Source of the DNA: Dillenia suffruticosa
Taxonomy: Eukaryota > Streptophyta > Magnoliopsida > Dilleniales > Dilleniaceae
Assembly (NCBI GenBank): GCA_033439265.1
Contig: JAVTVX010000034.1
Coordinates: 15,700,501-15,764,500, forward strand
Length of the DNA stretch: 64,000 bases
Reading direction: 5' to 3'
Shown here: in pieces, positions 34,513-44,849 of the stretch
How the letters are laid out: each line of letters opens with the position of its first letter
Numbering within the stretch: the stretch's first letter is position 1
Made by a program: the position numbers and the translations under genes
Notes under the pieces: generated by a model
What the model was told of the DNA's origin: nothing
Seen by the model: only the letters and a program-made list of their open reading frames with translations
Database searches by the model: none

Positions 34513-35891
34513 ATAGTAGCACTTCCTAGGCTCATGGTAAGGCTTGAAGTGAAATTTGTTACAAGTACATGATTTAAAAGTATGTGCAATTATCGATATG
34601 TATCCCAAGATAACGCAAAACTATAATGATACCATTTCAAGTTAAGAAATCCAATACATAAAATATTTAAATCCAAAAATTTGTGAGAAATAAATAGATA
34701 TTTGACATTTCAAAATATGTATTTCATCTTTAGAAAAGCACATATATAAAATCTATTAAATAAAGAGTTTCATTTTTAAAAAACCCTCTAATGGATCTGT
34801 ATATGAGTCTAAAAAATTAACAACTAAGAAAAATCAATACCAATAGATGGTCTGGGAAGCTCTCTCCTTGGCTAAATCTAACTAGTAGTGAAATAGTTTC
34901 TATCTCTATATTTCCTCTAAAAAACAATGAGAAATGAATGATGAGTATAAAAATACTCAGTAAATGGAATACAATAGTATAATTATGTAAGAAAATAAGT
35001 GATAAATATGAGAGTCTTAAACAATACTTTCAAAATCATATTTTAATTCAATATATACATTATGTAAATATCTTTGCATTTCTCAATAAATGTCACAACT
35101 ACCATGAAACATAATAAGCATTCACTATGCAATTGTTTTTAATACCAATGGGTTCATCTTAAAATCTCTCTACCAATGGCTTGAGCCGGACCAATGGTAA
35201 AATCGTTAAAAGGTTTTCAATTATTACCGGTCATAAAACATCAACCACAACCTTAACGTTATCTCAGAACAAGTTTAATAAGCTCTTCATGTCACCTTGT
35301 TGAATCGATGTGTGAAATCCTAGACTAGTCATCAAATATACATGGATGCTCAAACCCGCATATATACAATTTCACAAACAACATATCATGTGTTATAAAA
35401 AATCAACAAAGTTTTCAATTCATGAATTTAACAACAATATCCAAAACAAAATTTAACATAGCATAAGATATATTCTACAAATACATAGATTTCATAACTC
35501 GAAATCAAAACATTTTTAAGAGACACTCTATATTTACAAAATATTATATAAATTCATGTTAAAGAAGAATATTTTAGAAAACCAATAAAAATATTTCTTA
35601 TTCATAAATATAATAATCTATCTACTCATAGTGTTACATAGGTTATCACTCTCAGATTTCTCCGTAGCAAAAGTCATACATTGATCAGTTTTGCTCAATC
35701 CTAAGAAACAAGTAACCAAATTATCAATATCAATCAAATCAAATCAACCAAAAAATCATGACATTCAAAACCTACTTTTCTTTTACTTAATATGATTTTA
35801 AATCTTCCAAATCTAAATCGACAAGCAGTCAGGCAACTTAAATCTTGGAATAGAAAGATTGTTATACCTTAAATTTGTCGCCATGGCTCTT
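34513..35891. repeat. LTR-like repeat, left part
   Basis: Contains a GATGAGTATAAAAATACTC stretch and later an ACCAATGGCTTGAGCCGGACC stretch, resembling in style the 9358-11600 repeat. No coding domain. The CACTA element splits it at 35892; it resumes at 38449. Confidence 0.45.
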
Positions 35892-35919
35892 CACTACAAA
35901 AAACAGCCTTTTAGTCACA

Positions 35920-36360
35920 AATTTAGCGACGAAAATTTTAAAAAAATTTGTCGCTAAAAACATTAGTGACGGATTTAGCGACGAAAAATTTTTCGTCGGT
36001 AATAACGCGTCGCAAAAATTTAGCGACGAAAATTAGAAATCCGTCACTAAATTTAGCGACGAAAATTGAAATCCGTCGCTAAATTTAGGGACAAATAATT
36101 TTTCGTCGCTAAAATTCGTCACAAACTTTAGCGACGAAAAATTATCCGTCGCTAAATTAGCGACATAAAAAATTCCGTTGCTAAATTTAGCGACGAAAAT
36201 CTAAAATTCGTCGCTAAATTTAGCGACAGATAATTTTTGTCGCTAAAATCCGTCACTAATTTAGGGAAAAAAAAAATCTGTAATAATAAAAAAATCCGTC
36301 GCTAAATTCAGCGACGGATTTGGAATCCGTCGCAAAAGTCCGTCGCTGATTTCAAATTCC
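35920..36360. repeat. Left subterminal repeat array of the CACTA element
   Basis: More than fifteen copies of GCGACGAA, GCGACGGA and their inverses, often paired as short palindromes across AAATTT. Expected to bind the TNPA-like protein. Confidence 0.88.
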
Positions 36361-36379
36361 GTCAAATGAAATGTTCAGG

Positions 36380-36460
36380 GCACGTGTCACCCGAGCGCCA
36401 CCCTTGCCCACCCGAGCCCGCCCGCCCGAGCGCGTACCACCTGAGCCAGCACCCCGCACC
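36380..36460. repeat. GC-rich block, left
   Basis: About 80 bases of CCCGAGC/GCCCGCCC-type sequence inside otherwise AT-rich DNA, directly outside the left tRNA-like module. Confidence 0.6.
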
Positions 36461-36499
36461 CCACACAGGCACTCTTAATTGCTGGAAAATGCCTTCTGC

Positions 36500-36580
36500 C
36501 TCCACCGTGGTTTGAACTATGAACTCCGCACTTCTCCGAACTCCTACATGCAACTTGTAAACCACCGAGCCAAACATATT
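36500..36580 (-). other. tRNA-promoter-like module, left (minus strand)
   Basis: On the minus strand an A-box-like TGGCTCGGTGG (36562-36572) is followed about 45 bases on by a B-box-like AGTTCAAACCA (about 36508-36518). Spacing and wording fit an RNA polymerase III internal promoter of a tRNA relic. Not a functional tRNA: I see no convincing cloverleaf. Confidence 0.5.
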
Positions 36581-37149
36581 ATTATGATATAAATTTCTTT
36601 TTTATTATTTATTATTTTTATTTCACATTTTTCTAATAATAATAAAATAATATATAATAATAATTTAAAATAATAAATATAATAACTTTTTTTATTTATA
36701 CCACCCACCTAAAATAATATTAATTAAAAATAATAAATATGATAATTTTTAATAAAATAAAAAATAATAAAATACTAATTTAAAATAAAATATTAAATTA
36801 ATTAAAAAATATGTTTATATTATATTTTGATTTCTTCTTTTTTCTTTTATCTTATTATCTTATTATTTTTTTCATTTTTATTTTATTTTTTAATCCATAA
36901 TTTAAAAATAGATTACAATATCTCAAAACTATAAAATTATAATTATCAATAAATTATAATATATTAATAATTTAAAAAATCTATATATTTAATTACAAAA
37001 TATTTTTATTCATTATAATAAAATTATTATATATTATAATAAAATTATTATATATAAGAAATGAGAGTAGAAAGAAAAAAAAACCCAAAAATAGAGATAA
37101 GGAAAAAAAGGTGAGAATAGAAAATAAAGAGGAGGAAGAAAGTCACATA

Positions 37150-37226
37150 ACAACACTCATAGTGCAGTGGTAACATGTCTTCAAGGTCGAGTTTCAAGTC
37201 CAAGGTTCGAATCCCTTTAATTACAT
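37150..37226 (+). other. tRNA-promoter-like module, right (plus strand)
   Basis: A-box-like TAGTGCAGTGG (37160-37170) and a consensus B box GGTTCGAATCC (37204-37214). It lies in inverted orientation to the left module at 36500-36580. Could be a SINE head or tRNA relic. No poly(A) tail or target duplication is seen. Confidence 0.55.
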
Positions 37227-37250
37227 TATTTTTGTGTCATATTTTTTGTG

Positions 37251-37345
37251 GCGCGCCTGCCTGCCTGCCTGGGCGCCCAGGCAGGCGCGCGGGCGCCCAG
37301 GCAGGCGCGCGGGCGCCCAGGCAGGCGCGCGGGCGCCGCCCGCGA
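37251..37345. repeat. GC-rich block, right, with a perfect palindrome and 20-mer tandem array
   Basis: A perfect 24 base palindrome spans 37263-37286, centred on GGGCGCCC. From 37271 a 20 base unit (GGGCGCCCAGGCAGGCGCGC) repeats three times exactly, plus a partial fourth to 37337. Surrounding DNA is over 80% AT. Confidence 0.88.
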
Positions 37346-37634
37346 ATATTTAATTAAAAATTTTATATTATTAAATAAAATAATACAAATAAAATAAAAT
37401 TACCTATACAATAATAGAAAATCTTAAATCAAAAAAAAGAAAAAAATAATAAATTAATTAAAAAATATATATAATTTAAATAAAATAAAATATATGGTTT
37501 TTTTTTAAGAATTAAGAAATATAATATAATAAAATAAAATGTAAATTAAAATATTATAAAATAATAATATGATTTGTTAATATAAAATAATAAAATAAAA
37601 TAAAAATAAAATAAAATTATAATTAAAAGAAGAT

Positions 37635-38445
37635 AAAATTCAGCGACGGATTTGGAATCCGTCGCTGATTCAGTGACGGATTTGAAAATCCGTCGCTGAA
37701 ATTATTAAAATAAAATAAAAATAAAACAAAATTGTAATTATTCAGCGACGGATTTGGAATCCGTCGCTGAAAGCCACGGATTTGAAAATCCGTCGCTAAA
37801 TTAAATTCGGTTGTTAAATTAATTTTTTAATTTAAATATTATATTAATATTTTATTTTATTTAATTATATATAAAAAAACCTATTTAGCGACGGATTTCG
37901 AATCCGTCGCTGAATCAGCCACGGATTTAGAAATCCGTCGCTAAACAGTGGTTGTTAAATTAATTTTTTAATTTAAATATTATATTAATATTATATTTTA
38001 TTTAATTATATATAAAAAAACCTATTTAGCGACGGATTTCGAATCCGTCGCTGAATCAGCCACGGATTTAGAAATCCATCGCTAAACAGTGGTTGTTAAA
38101 TTAATTTTTTAATTTAAATATTATATTAATATTATATTTTATTTAATTATATATAGAAAACTAATTTTACGACGAAATTTGCAACGAAAATTTTTTTTGT
38201 GGCCAATTAGTGACGAATTTAGTCACGAAAATTTTTTCGTCACTAATTAGCGATGAATTTAGTTATGAAAATTTTTTCGTCACTAATTAGCGACGCTCCG
38301 TCGCTAATTTAGACACGACTTGTTTTTCGTTGCAAATTTTGTGACAAATTAGCGACGAAAAAGTTTTTGTCGCTAAATTTGTCGCAAAATAGCGACGAAT
38401 TTTTTCCGTCGTGAAAATCCATGGCTAAAACCGTGTTTTTTTGTA
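37635..38445. repeat. Right subterminal array with about 142 base tandem units
   Basis: Palindromic CAGCGACGGATT...AATCCGTCGCTG modules. From about 37808 a unit of about 142 bases containing such modules repeats twice and begins a third time near 38092. The last 300 bases change to GCGACGAA-type words like the left array. Confidence 0.85.
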
Positions 38446-38448
38446 TTG

Positions 38449-38750
38449 CTTGATTCTCAAACCCTTCTTCAAAATCAATACTAAAATCTAACTTTGAAGA
38501 ATTAGATGAGTAGTTTGAAACTTTTAATCTTGAGTTTTAGTGGTAGATCAATTGAGTTTTGAAAGAAAGAAAGAGAGAGAGCTTGATGGTGGGTTTGAGA
38601 GAAAAAAGAAAAATAGTTTAGAAAGTGAGGTGAAATACTTAAGTTTTGTGATCTCTAAAATCTCACCTCTCATTTTATCCTCAAACCTATTTACAAGATT
38701 TGCTTAGTGGCCCTTTCATACTTCTAAATTACACAAGTGTCCAATGTGTC
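38449..38750. repeat. LTR-like repeat, right part after the CACTA insertion
   Basis: Continues the sequence interrupted at 35891; the joint shows the CTT duplication. It ends with a stretch like the ends of long plant gypsy LTRs, but no coding region adjoins. Confidence 0.45.
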
Positions 38751-39959
38751 TTTTTGGATTATCAGGAAAGGTTAATTCTATGGTTTTAAGTATTTGAAAC
38801 TTTGTTTCGTTGAAATAAAATGTGTTTGATAATAAGCGAAGAAGGTGGAAATGAAAATGGAACTTGTGGAAAATAAATTATAACTAATAAAAATTTAAAA
38901 TGTTTAAAAATATGAGATATGATATAAATGGTGTATCATATGATTAAGAGTTTGATTGGTAAGGTAGTCAAAAGCTTTTTATGGTGACTTGGTAGACCAA
39001 GGTTCAACTCTTCATGATTACAAGTAATGAGAGATAATTTCACAATGGAAAATGCAGGTGCTCCATTCACACTTTGGAAAATTCTGGTGCTCCGTTCACC
39101 AACAGACTTAATGGAAATGTTCCCACATCGAGAGATTTAATAGAACTATTCCAACACTGAAAACCTAGTAATCCAAGAAGTAAATAGACGAGAAATGCAC
39201 CGAGAGGTGGTGTGTCGAGAGGTAAATAGAAGAAAACAATCTCTACAATTTCATGGAATTTACTGAGAGGTTCCTATTTGCAACACATGTTCAACAGGAG
39301 GTAAATATATACCGAGAGACAGAGATGTTTACAAGTTTCACACTACTCCATGACTGCAAGTGCTCCAACACTAAGACAACCGAGAAGTAAATGGGAAATG
39401 ATGAACCAAGGAGTACAAAGAAAATAATGCACCGACAAATAGTGAAAAAACTGTGTCGAGAGACTACAAGTTCACTATTCCCATTTCGAGGCAACAGATG
39501 TTTACCGAGGGGGTAAACAAGCACCAAAAGAGAGATGAAAATGAGTTTAACTAGTCACCATCGAATAGGAAATTAAAATCTGAACAAACAGTACATCAAC
39601 TCTAAATGTCTATCGAGTATCTCGATTTCTTATCGAGGACTCAAATTCCACTTAGTATAGCATTATTTAGCAATCGAACACTTAAAAAATTAAAAATTTA
39701 TCAAGCGAGAGTTTAATAAAATTCTTATATAACTCAAAAGACAAAATCCATATTTAAATTTAAATTAATTAATTTTTTATATTTTTTAAAATATAAAAAT
39801 CTCAAATAAACTATTTAAATGTCAATATCACAATCGACCTTTCTCGTTGTTTTAATTGAGCCGTGGGTTTATCAGATTGGTTATATATACGGTCCATCTA
39901 GCAAATCGACCTATGCACTGTACAGGTTAAGGTTGACGTGATCCAATTGACAAGTTGTT
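38751..39959. repeat. Unclassified DNA with dispersed CCGAGAG/GTAAATA motif (39110-39560)
   Basis: No gene visible. Between 39110 and 39560 variants of ACCGAGAGGTAAATA recur at least eight times at irregular spacing, alternating with short blocks such as GTGCTCC and TTCACTATTCCCATTTC. The frame at 39291-39527 has no known similarity. 39560-39959 shows nothing I recognise. Confidence 0.5.
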
Positions 39960-41237
39960 CCATGTTGAGATGCACGGCTGCCCCTCATTTTATTTTTTAA
40001 ATTTATTAATATTTATATATATATTTTTTCTTTTTTATCAATTTTAATTGACCTATAACAATTTATTAATTAAAAAATTAGTTAAATTGAATGTCTGTTT
40101 TTTGAAATTAAAAAGCAAAGGAAAAACTTGATAAATGGAAAACATGCCGCTCATTTTATTTTTAAAATTTATTAATATTTTTATATATTTTCTCATTTAT
40201 CATTTTTAGTTGTACAATGACGTAATATAATTCATATGACCGATCATATTTAGTGAGATATAGGTTTGGTGGTAATTGTTATTTATATCATTTTTAGTTG
40301 ATCTACATAATTTATTAATTTTTATTAATTAATAAATTAGTTAAATTGAATATTTTTTGAATTAAAAAATAAAGAAAAGACGTGATAAAGGAAAAACATA
40401 ATAAGCTACTTCTTGCATGCAAATATACGAAAAAAAAAAAATTATTAACCATTATCATTATCACATCTCCCTCTAAAATCTCTGTATCTAAAAAATATAT
40501 AAATTCATTATCTTTATTTTATTTTATTTTATTCTTTACTTTGATAGTCATTCCTGCCGGTATCGACAAAACAGATCACATCAAGATGCACGAGTAATAA
40601 TGACATGGTGATTATAATAAAGTGTCTTTCGCTTGACTACTGTATTTTAATATTATTTATAATCAATTATATCTCCATATAAATTAAAAAATCAATATGA
40701 ATTTTTAGAGCATTTTCAAGTAATATTACTAAAATTAGCAGGACTTGTTAATTAATTAATTAAAAATCAATTGTAAAATAGAATTGAATTCTATATTTTT
40801 CGAAAAATGATGTTCTTGCTTAATTATAAAATCCATACTCAACATAAAAAAAGTATATAAAAATTTAATTTCTAAATATTTTATCAAATAAAACTTTTTT
40901 TCTATATATGAACTTTTCAAATGATTTTAACTCTAAAAAACAGCACAGACTTAACATTACAAGAACAAAAAAAACGCTCGAGGGTACTCTTTTCGATTAG
41001 TATCTTTTGATTAAAAATATTTTTTTATTTATGTATTATGTATTTAATATATGTTAAAAAAATTATTAGAATACCAATGTTCACGCAAGAGAGAAAAAAC
41101 CATACTTATTTAGAAAATGAACAAATTGATTATACATATATATTATTTTATATTGTTTAAATTTATTATTTATATGAATCATTTTTTGAGTAGCTCATGG
41201 TTTTAGTAGGCGAAGCGAAACACTGAAACTACATCAG

Positions 41238-41276
<39 letters not shown>

Positions 41277-41530
41277 AAAAAATAAAAAATGAATTTTTAA
41301 TAAAATTAAAAAAAGAAATTCATAAAAATTTAATACCGATTATATTTGCCTCGTAGATCATGCAAATTTCATGCATAATGATACTTGTCTTTGATTATTC
41401 AACATTTGATTAATAACTAGATGTAAATAAAATTTAATTTTTAGTCCAAATATAATTATTTTTATCAAAATATATAGTGCCTAATGTTTTGGTAAAATAC
41501 TTTAATTTTCACACCAAAATGATTTTAGAC

Positions 41531-42040
41531 CGAAGGTTTTTATATAAACCAACAAACAATTTTTCTCATGCGGAAATTATCGGATCTAAATTGGGTTAAA
41601 ATAACTTATCTCTTTCTGACGGTTGGGTATTCTCGGTCTAGAAGATGTCACGAATTGGATCACATTCTCTTGTTCACAATCCAAATGCCTTTAATGATAA
41701 TGATCAATTCCTCAAACCCTTCTTCAAAGTTTCTCCTTTTTGTTTTACTCTCTCTCTCTCTACCATAACAAAATGGCTTCTTAATGCTTTTTTTCATTTT
41801 CTTTTGTTTTTGGTTCTTCCTATTCACGTCCCCCAAGAAGAAGGTAAAATGTGCATCATAAAGATCCAGAGAGAGAGAGAGAGAGAGAGGGGTTTTTTTT
41901 ATTTATTTTTTTTCATTTTGGCACACACGAGGGAGTTGAGGGGTGGTTTTTTCAATAACCACTCCCTCCCTCACATTTAAACATTCAAAATTTTGGGGCG
42001 GGTCTATCCTCGTAGGCGGACCCGCCTCTATTTTCCAACA
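41531..42040 (-). mobile_element. Possible solo LTR (copia-like), about 510 bases
   Basis: Absent from the matching place near 34100 and flanked by TAGAC on both sides (41526-41530 and 42041-42045), so it is an insertion with a 5 base duplication. Read on the minus strand it starts TGTTGG, as LTRs do; the other end is CCTTCG rather than CA. It has a CT/GA-rich tract and no internal coding. A solo LTR formed by LTR-LTR recombination is the likeliest reading. Confidence 0.65.
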
Positions 42041-42046
42041 TAGACA

Positions 42047-42078
<32 letters not shown>

Positions 42079-42189
42079 GAATATTATACATGGTTTTTTA
42101 AATAAAATAGAAAAGTCTATAAACACTTGCAGAATGAAAAACAAATGCCATGGAAGAATGTGTGGAAAGATATAGGGTATACTTACAAA

Positions 42190-42361
42190 CGAGTTGGGGT
42201 AACTTGATCTCAAAGCAGGCTTTTAACAACTTGGTGTTTCCCCAAAAGACAAGGCCAAGATAGCCTTTTGCACTCGTGATCATCATTACCAATGGATGGC
42301 TATATCATTTTTATTAAAAATCGCTCCATCAAAATTTCAAAAATTAATATTGAGAATCTAT
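42190..42361 (+). pseudogene. Caulimovirid RT fragment, plus strand
   Basis: Shows LDLKAGF, IAFCTRDHHYQWMAISF and IAPSKFQK, all caulimovirid RT landmarks. Same fragment as at 34200-34512 but without the foreign stretch there. Short fossil with a break or two; it ends at 42361 where an inverted copy begins shortly after. Confidence 0.78.
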
Positions 42362-42389
42362 AGAGCAATTTTGATGGTGGCATTTGCAT

Positions 42390-43080
42390 TCATTTTTTGA
42401 AATTTTGATGAAGCGATTTTAAATTAAAAGGGCTTAAGCATCCATTAGTAATGGAGACCAAGAATGCTGAAAGCTGTCTTGACCCTATCTTTAGGGAAAC
42501 ACCAGGTTGCTAAAAACTTGCTCTGAGATCAAATTTGCTGCAAAGGGTGGCATGATGAAGGTACTGAAAGAATGCTTTCTTTGCCCCCCCCCGGTAGCTC
42601 TGGGTATTTGTTATCTGAAAGAAATTGATTCAGAGGTTGGTAGTTGATTATCAAGTGAAGCTTTCGTCTGACTTGCTTAGACCATTTGTTAACTTAAAAG
42701 GCTTTACCAGCCTATGGAGAATTTGTGGCTCCAATGAGTCCTTGGTTTTGTAAACGTTGTAGTTCTTTAAGACCAAACTTGTATTGCTCAGGTTTCTGGT
42801 TGCAATAGATTCAACAAAGGCTTGAAAGGCAGAGCAATGAAAAATTTAGGTCAAGGGGACAGGAGATGGCACATGATTGTTTCACAATTTTGGCTTTTAA
42901 TTGGACAAATAGGTCAACTTCGGTTTGGAATGGTGTATATATTGCTACAGCGGTAAGAGTTCCCGAAGAATCCCGGAGTCCATCCAGGTTCTAATTGATA
43001 GAGCAGTTTTTAAGAATAGCAAAACCAACAAGGAGTGGCTTATTAATAAGACCAAATGTAAAAGACTCTTAATTTTCAAT
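42390..43080 (-). pseudogene. Caulimovirid RT fragment, minus strand
   Basis: Minus-strand landmarks in order: GLIGATNSP, a conserved VNKWSKQVRRK stretch, YQPLNQFLSDNKYP, SKFDLRASF and KTAFSILGLHY. YxPLN followed by a DxKYP is the caulimovirid wording, distinct from the Ty3/gypsy equivalent. It begins upstream of RT, but I cannot name the part beyond about 42850. Broken in several places. Its end faces the plus-strand fragment at 42190-42361, forming an inverted arrangement. Florendovirus-like by wording, not proven. Confidence 0.8.
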
Positions 43081-43085
43081 TATAA

Positions 43086-43290
43086 AAGTTTGTGAGCAGT
43101 GCTGCTAGTAATGCTCGCGGCCCGGCCACGCGAAGGGGCCGCTGGCCCCTGTGCTGCCCAGCCTCTCGCAGGGGCCACTGGCCCCCTGCTGGCCCTGCGT
43201 TGCCCAGCCTCGCGCAGGGGCTGCTGCCCCCTGCCCCTTCATGTGTGGCCCATGGGGCTGGGCCCTTGCATAGCCCGGGCATGCCCATAG
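43086..43290. repeat. GC-rich degenerate tandem repeat
   Basis: Variants of a unit of roughly 45-55 bases containing GCAGGGGCC, CTGGCCCC and TGCCCAGCCTC recur about three times. Long frames on all strands are low-complexity artefacts. Confidence 0.7.
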
Positions 43291-44099
43291 GTCCATCATT
43301 GTCACTTTTATGAATAATTTTTTTTTAAATATTTTGAGAAATGTTATTTAAAAAAATGTTTTTATAATATTATTTTAATAATATATTAGTTATTTATAAT
43401 TATTTTTTATGTGTCAAGATTTGCGATTCTCGAATATTTGGATTGGAAGCTGTTGTTGCTGTTGATATCTCAGTGTATCGGTGAATTATTATTTTGGTTG
43501 TGAGAAATGTTTTAATTTGTACTGTAATGATTAGAATTGATACAATTATGTTAATTTGTATATTTGTATTGGTTTTATTTTTATATTAGTTTATTTTTAT
43601 TATATTTAGTGGTTGATTTAATGATATTTTTGAATTTGTTAATTTTAATTTTTTTATATAAAATTGAAATCGAAAGTGTTGATAATTGATTAGGTAAAAC
43701 ATTATGTTAACAATAATTTGTAATTTATAGTAAATCTTATTTCAATTAGTTATTAGATCAATATTGTTAAATGTTCAATATTTTATACTTTATTTGTTTA
43801 TATGATAATATTTAATATTATTGTAATAATTTACATAATTTGTTTGATATTAATTAAGTTTATAATATTATTTATTATTATATTAAATTTTTGTGAAATT
43901 AAGATTAGTATTATTGATGATATTGAGTTTTGTGAAATTAATGTTACTTTTACAATATTTAATTTATACTGTGAAATTAACGTTAAATTTTTATACAATT
44001 AATTTTATTATTTATTATTATATCAACTTAGTTGGGATTAATGATGATATTATTATTGATGATTTAATAGTTTTTTTAGTAATTTTTATTAATATTTAA
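43291..44099. other. AT-rich stretch, possible 5' non-coding part of the large CACTA
   Basis: Over 80% AT with no terminal CACTA sequence and no GCGACG array, so the expected left end of the CACTA transposon is missing or too decayed to see. Short AT-rich frames here are not genes. Confidence 0.5.
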
Positions 44100-44134
44100 A
44101 AAATTTTAAATTTGGAGACAGGAAAAATACAAAA

Positions 44135-44418
44135 AAAGAAGTTGGATGTATAAAAAGAACTTATCTGATTGTCGGGGTTTAACTGATAAGTTTATTTTTG
44201 GGTTTGAACAATTTTTAGATTTTACTTGTATTCATGTTGATTTTATGGATGGGAAAAAACTAAGGTGTCCGTGTAGAAGGTGTCGTAATGGTAAATTTTT
44301 GCAGTATGATAAAGTTATGAAACATATTTGTAGAATTGGTGTTATCCCGAATTACTATAATTGGATATGTCATGGTGAACCGTTCATTTCTAATGAGGAG
44401 TATGGACGAAACAGATAA
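44135..44418 (+). pseudogene. CACTA TNP2 transposase, transposase-associated domain
   Basis: Begins RSWMYKKNLSDCRGLTDKF, then the Cys cluster CPCRRCRNGKFL and a late NYYNWICHGE, the hallmark of the N-terminal transposase-associated domain of plant TNP2. The preceding exon or start is not clear; the ATG at 44146 is internal to the motif. A stop ends the frame at 44418. Confidence 0.88.
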
Positions 44419-44472
44419 TTCTCAGTTAGTGGGGATCAGAGTTATTATGATCAATTGAATCCATATTAGAGG

Positions 44473-44844
44473 ATGGTAATTGATGCAGCGGGTCTGAATT
44501 TTGTTCCGAATTTTGTTCTCGAACCAAGCGCTGTAAGTTCTAGCTTTGCTTCAACATTTGAACATGAGTATACTAGTTATGCATCACCATTGGAGGAGGT
44601 AGAAGTACCAGGTGTTGATGACAGCCAGACTAAACTATCTCTAACCACAAGACTGTTAAATGTCAAGACAGAGTATAATGTATCTGAGAATTGTTTTAAT
44701 GATTTTGTTCAAGTTATTGGAGAAATGTTGCCGCGTGATCACATTATGCCAAATGATTTCTATAGTATGAAAAAGCCGGTTAAAGAATTAGGTCTTCCAA
44801 TGGAAAGAATGGATGTTTGCAGAGATGCTTGTATGCTATATTGA
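44473..44844 (+). pseudogene. CACTA TNP2, N-terminal continuation
   Basis: LTTRLLNVKTEYNVSENCFNDF, MLPRDHIMPNDFY and VCRDACMLY are the block just before the catalytic Transposase_21 domain in intact TNP2 proteins. That catalytic domain does not follow; the DUF4218 region starts within about 30 bases, implying an internal deletion of more than a kilobase. Confidence 0.86.
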
Positions 44845-44849
44845 GGAGA

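Larger units (their letters stand above)
35892..38448. mobile_element. Non-autonomous CACTA (En/Spm) transposon
   Basis: 2,557 bases. The left end begins CACTACAAAAAAC; the right end read inward is CAATACAAAAAAAC, the same terminus with one change. CTT is repeated on both sides (35889-35891 and 38449-38451), the 3 base duplication made by CACTA elements. Both subterminal regions are packed with inverted TTAGCGACGGA / TCCGTCGCTAA words, the usual transposase-binding array. No transposase is encoded; the interior is AT-rich with two GC-rich blocks and tRNA-promoter-like modules. Confidence 0.93.
39960..42361. repeat. Partial middle copy of the duplicated unit (no mTERF)
   Basis: Begins at GCACGGCTGCC, the point where units A and B enter their AT-rich upstream region, and follows unit A (25005-25560) and then, across the site of A's LINE cluster, 32610-34512. 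It lacks the LINEs and shows A's two halves joined. It contains a (TA)n run at 41249-41272 and a possible solo LTR. No coding gene. Confidence 0.82.

Noticed and set aside
37150-37226. A functional tRNA gene
   Set aside because: A and B boxes fit, but I could not fold a sound acceptor stem or anticodon arm, and it sits within a transposon.
37635-38445. CRISPR-like array from regularly spaced GCGACGGATT repeats
   Set aside because: The genome is plant; repeats are palindromic CACTA subterminal motifs with similar, not unique, spacers.
42285-42455. A MITE defined by the inverted repeat
   Set aside because: The inverted arms are explained by two opposite copies of viral RT sequence, and no target duplication flanks them.
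43802-44099. AT-rich frames encoding Ile/Leu-rich peptides
   Set aside because: They reflect base composition just upstream of the CACTA transposase and have no start context or domain.
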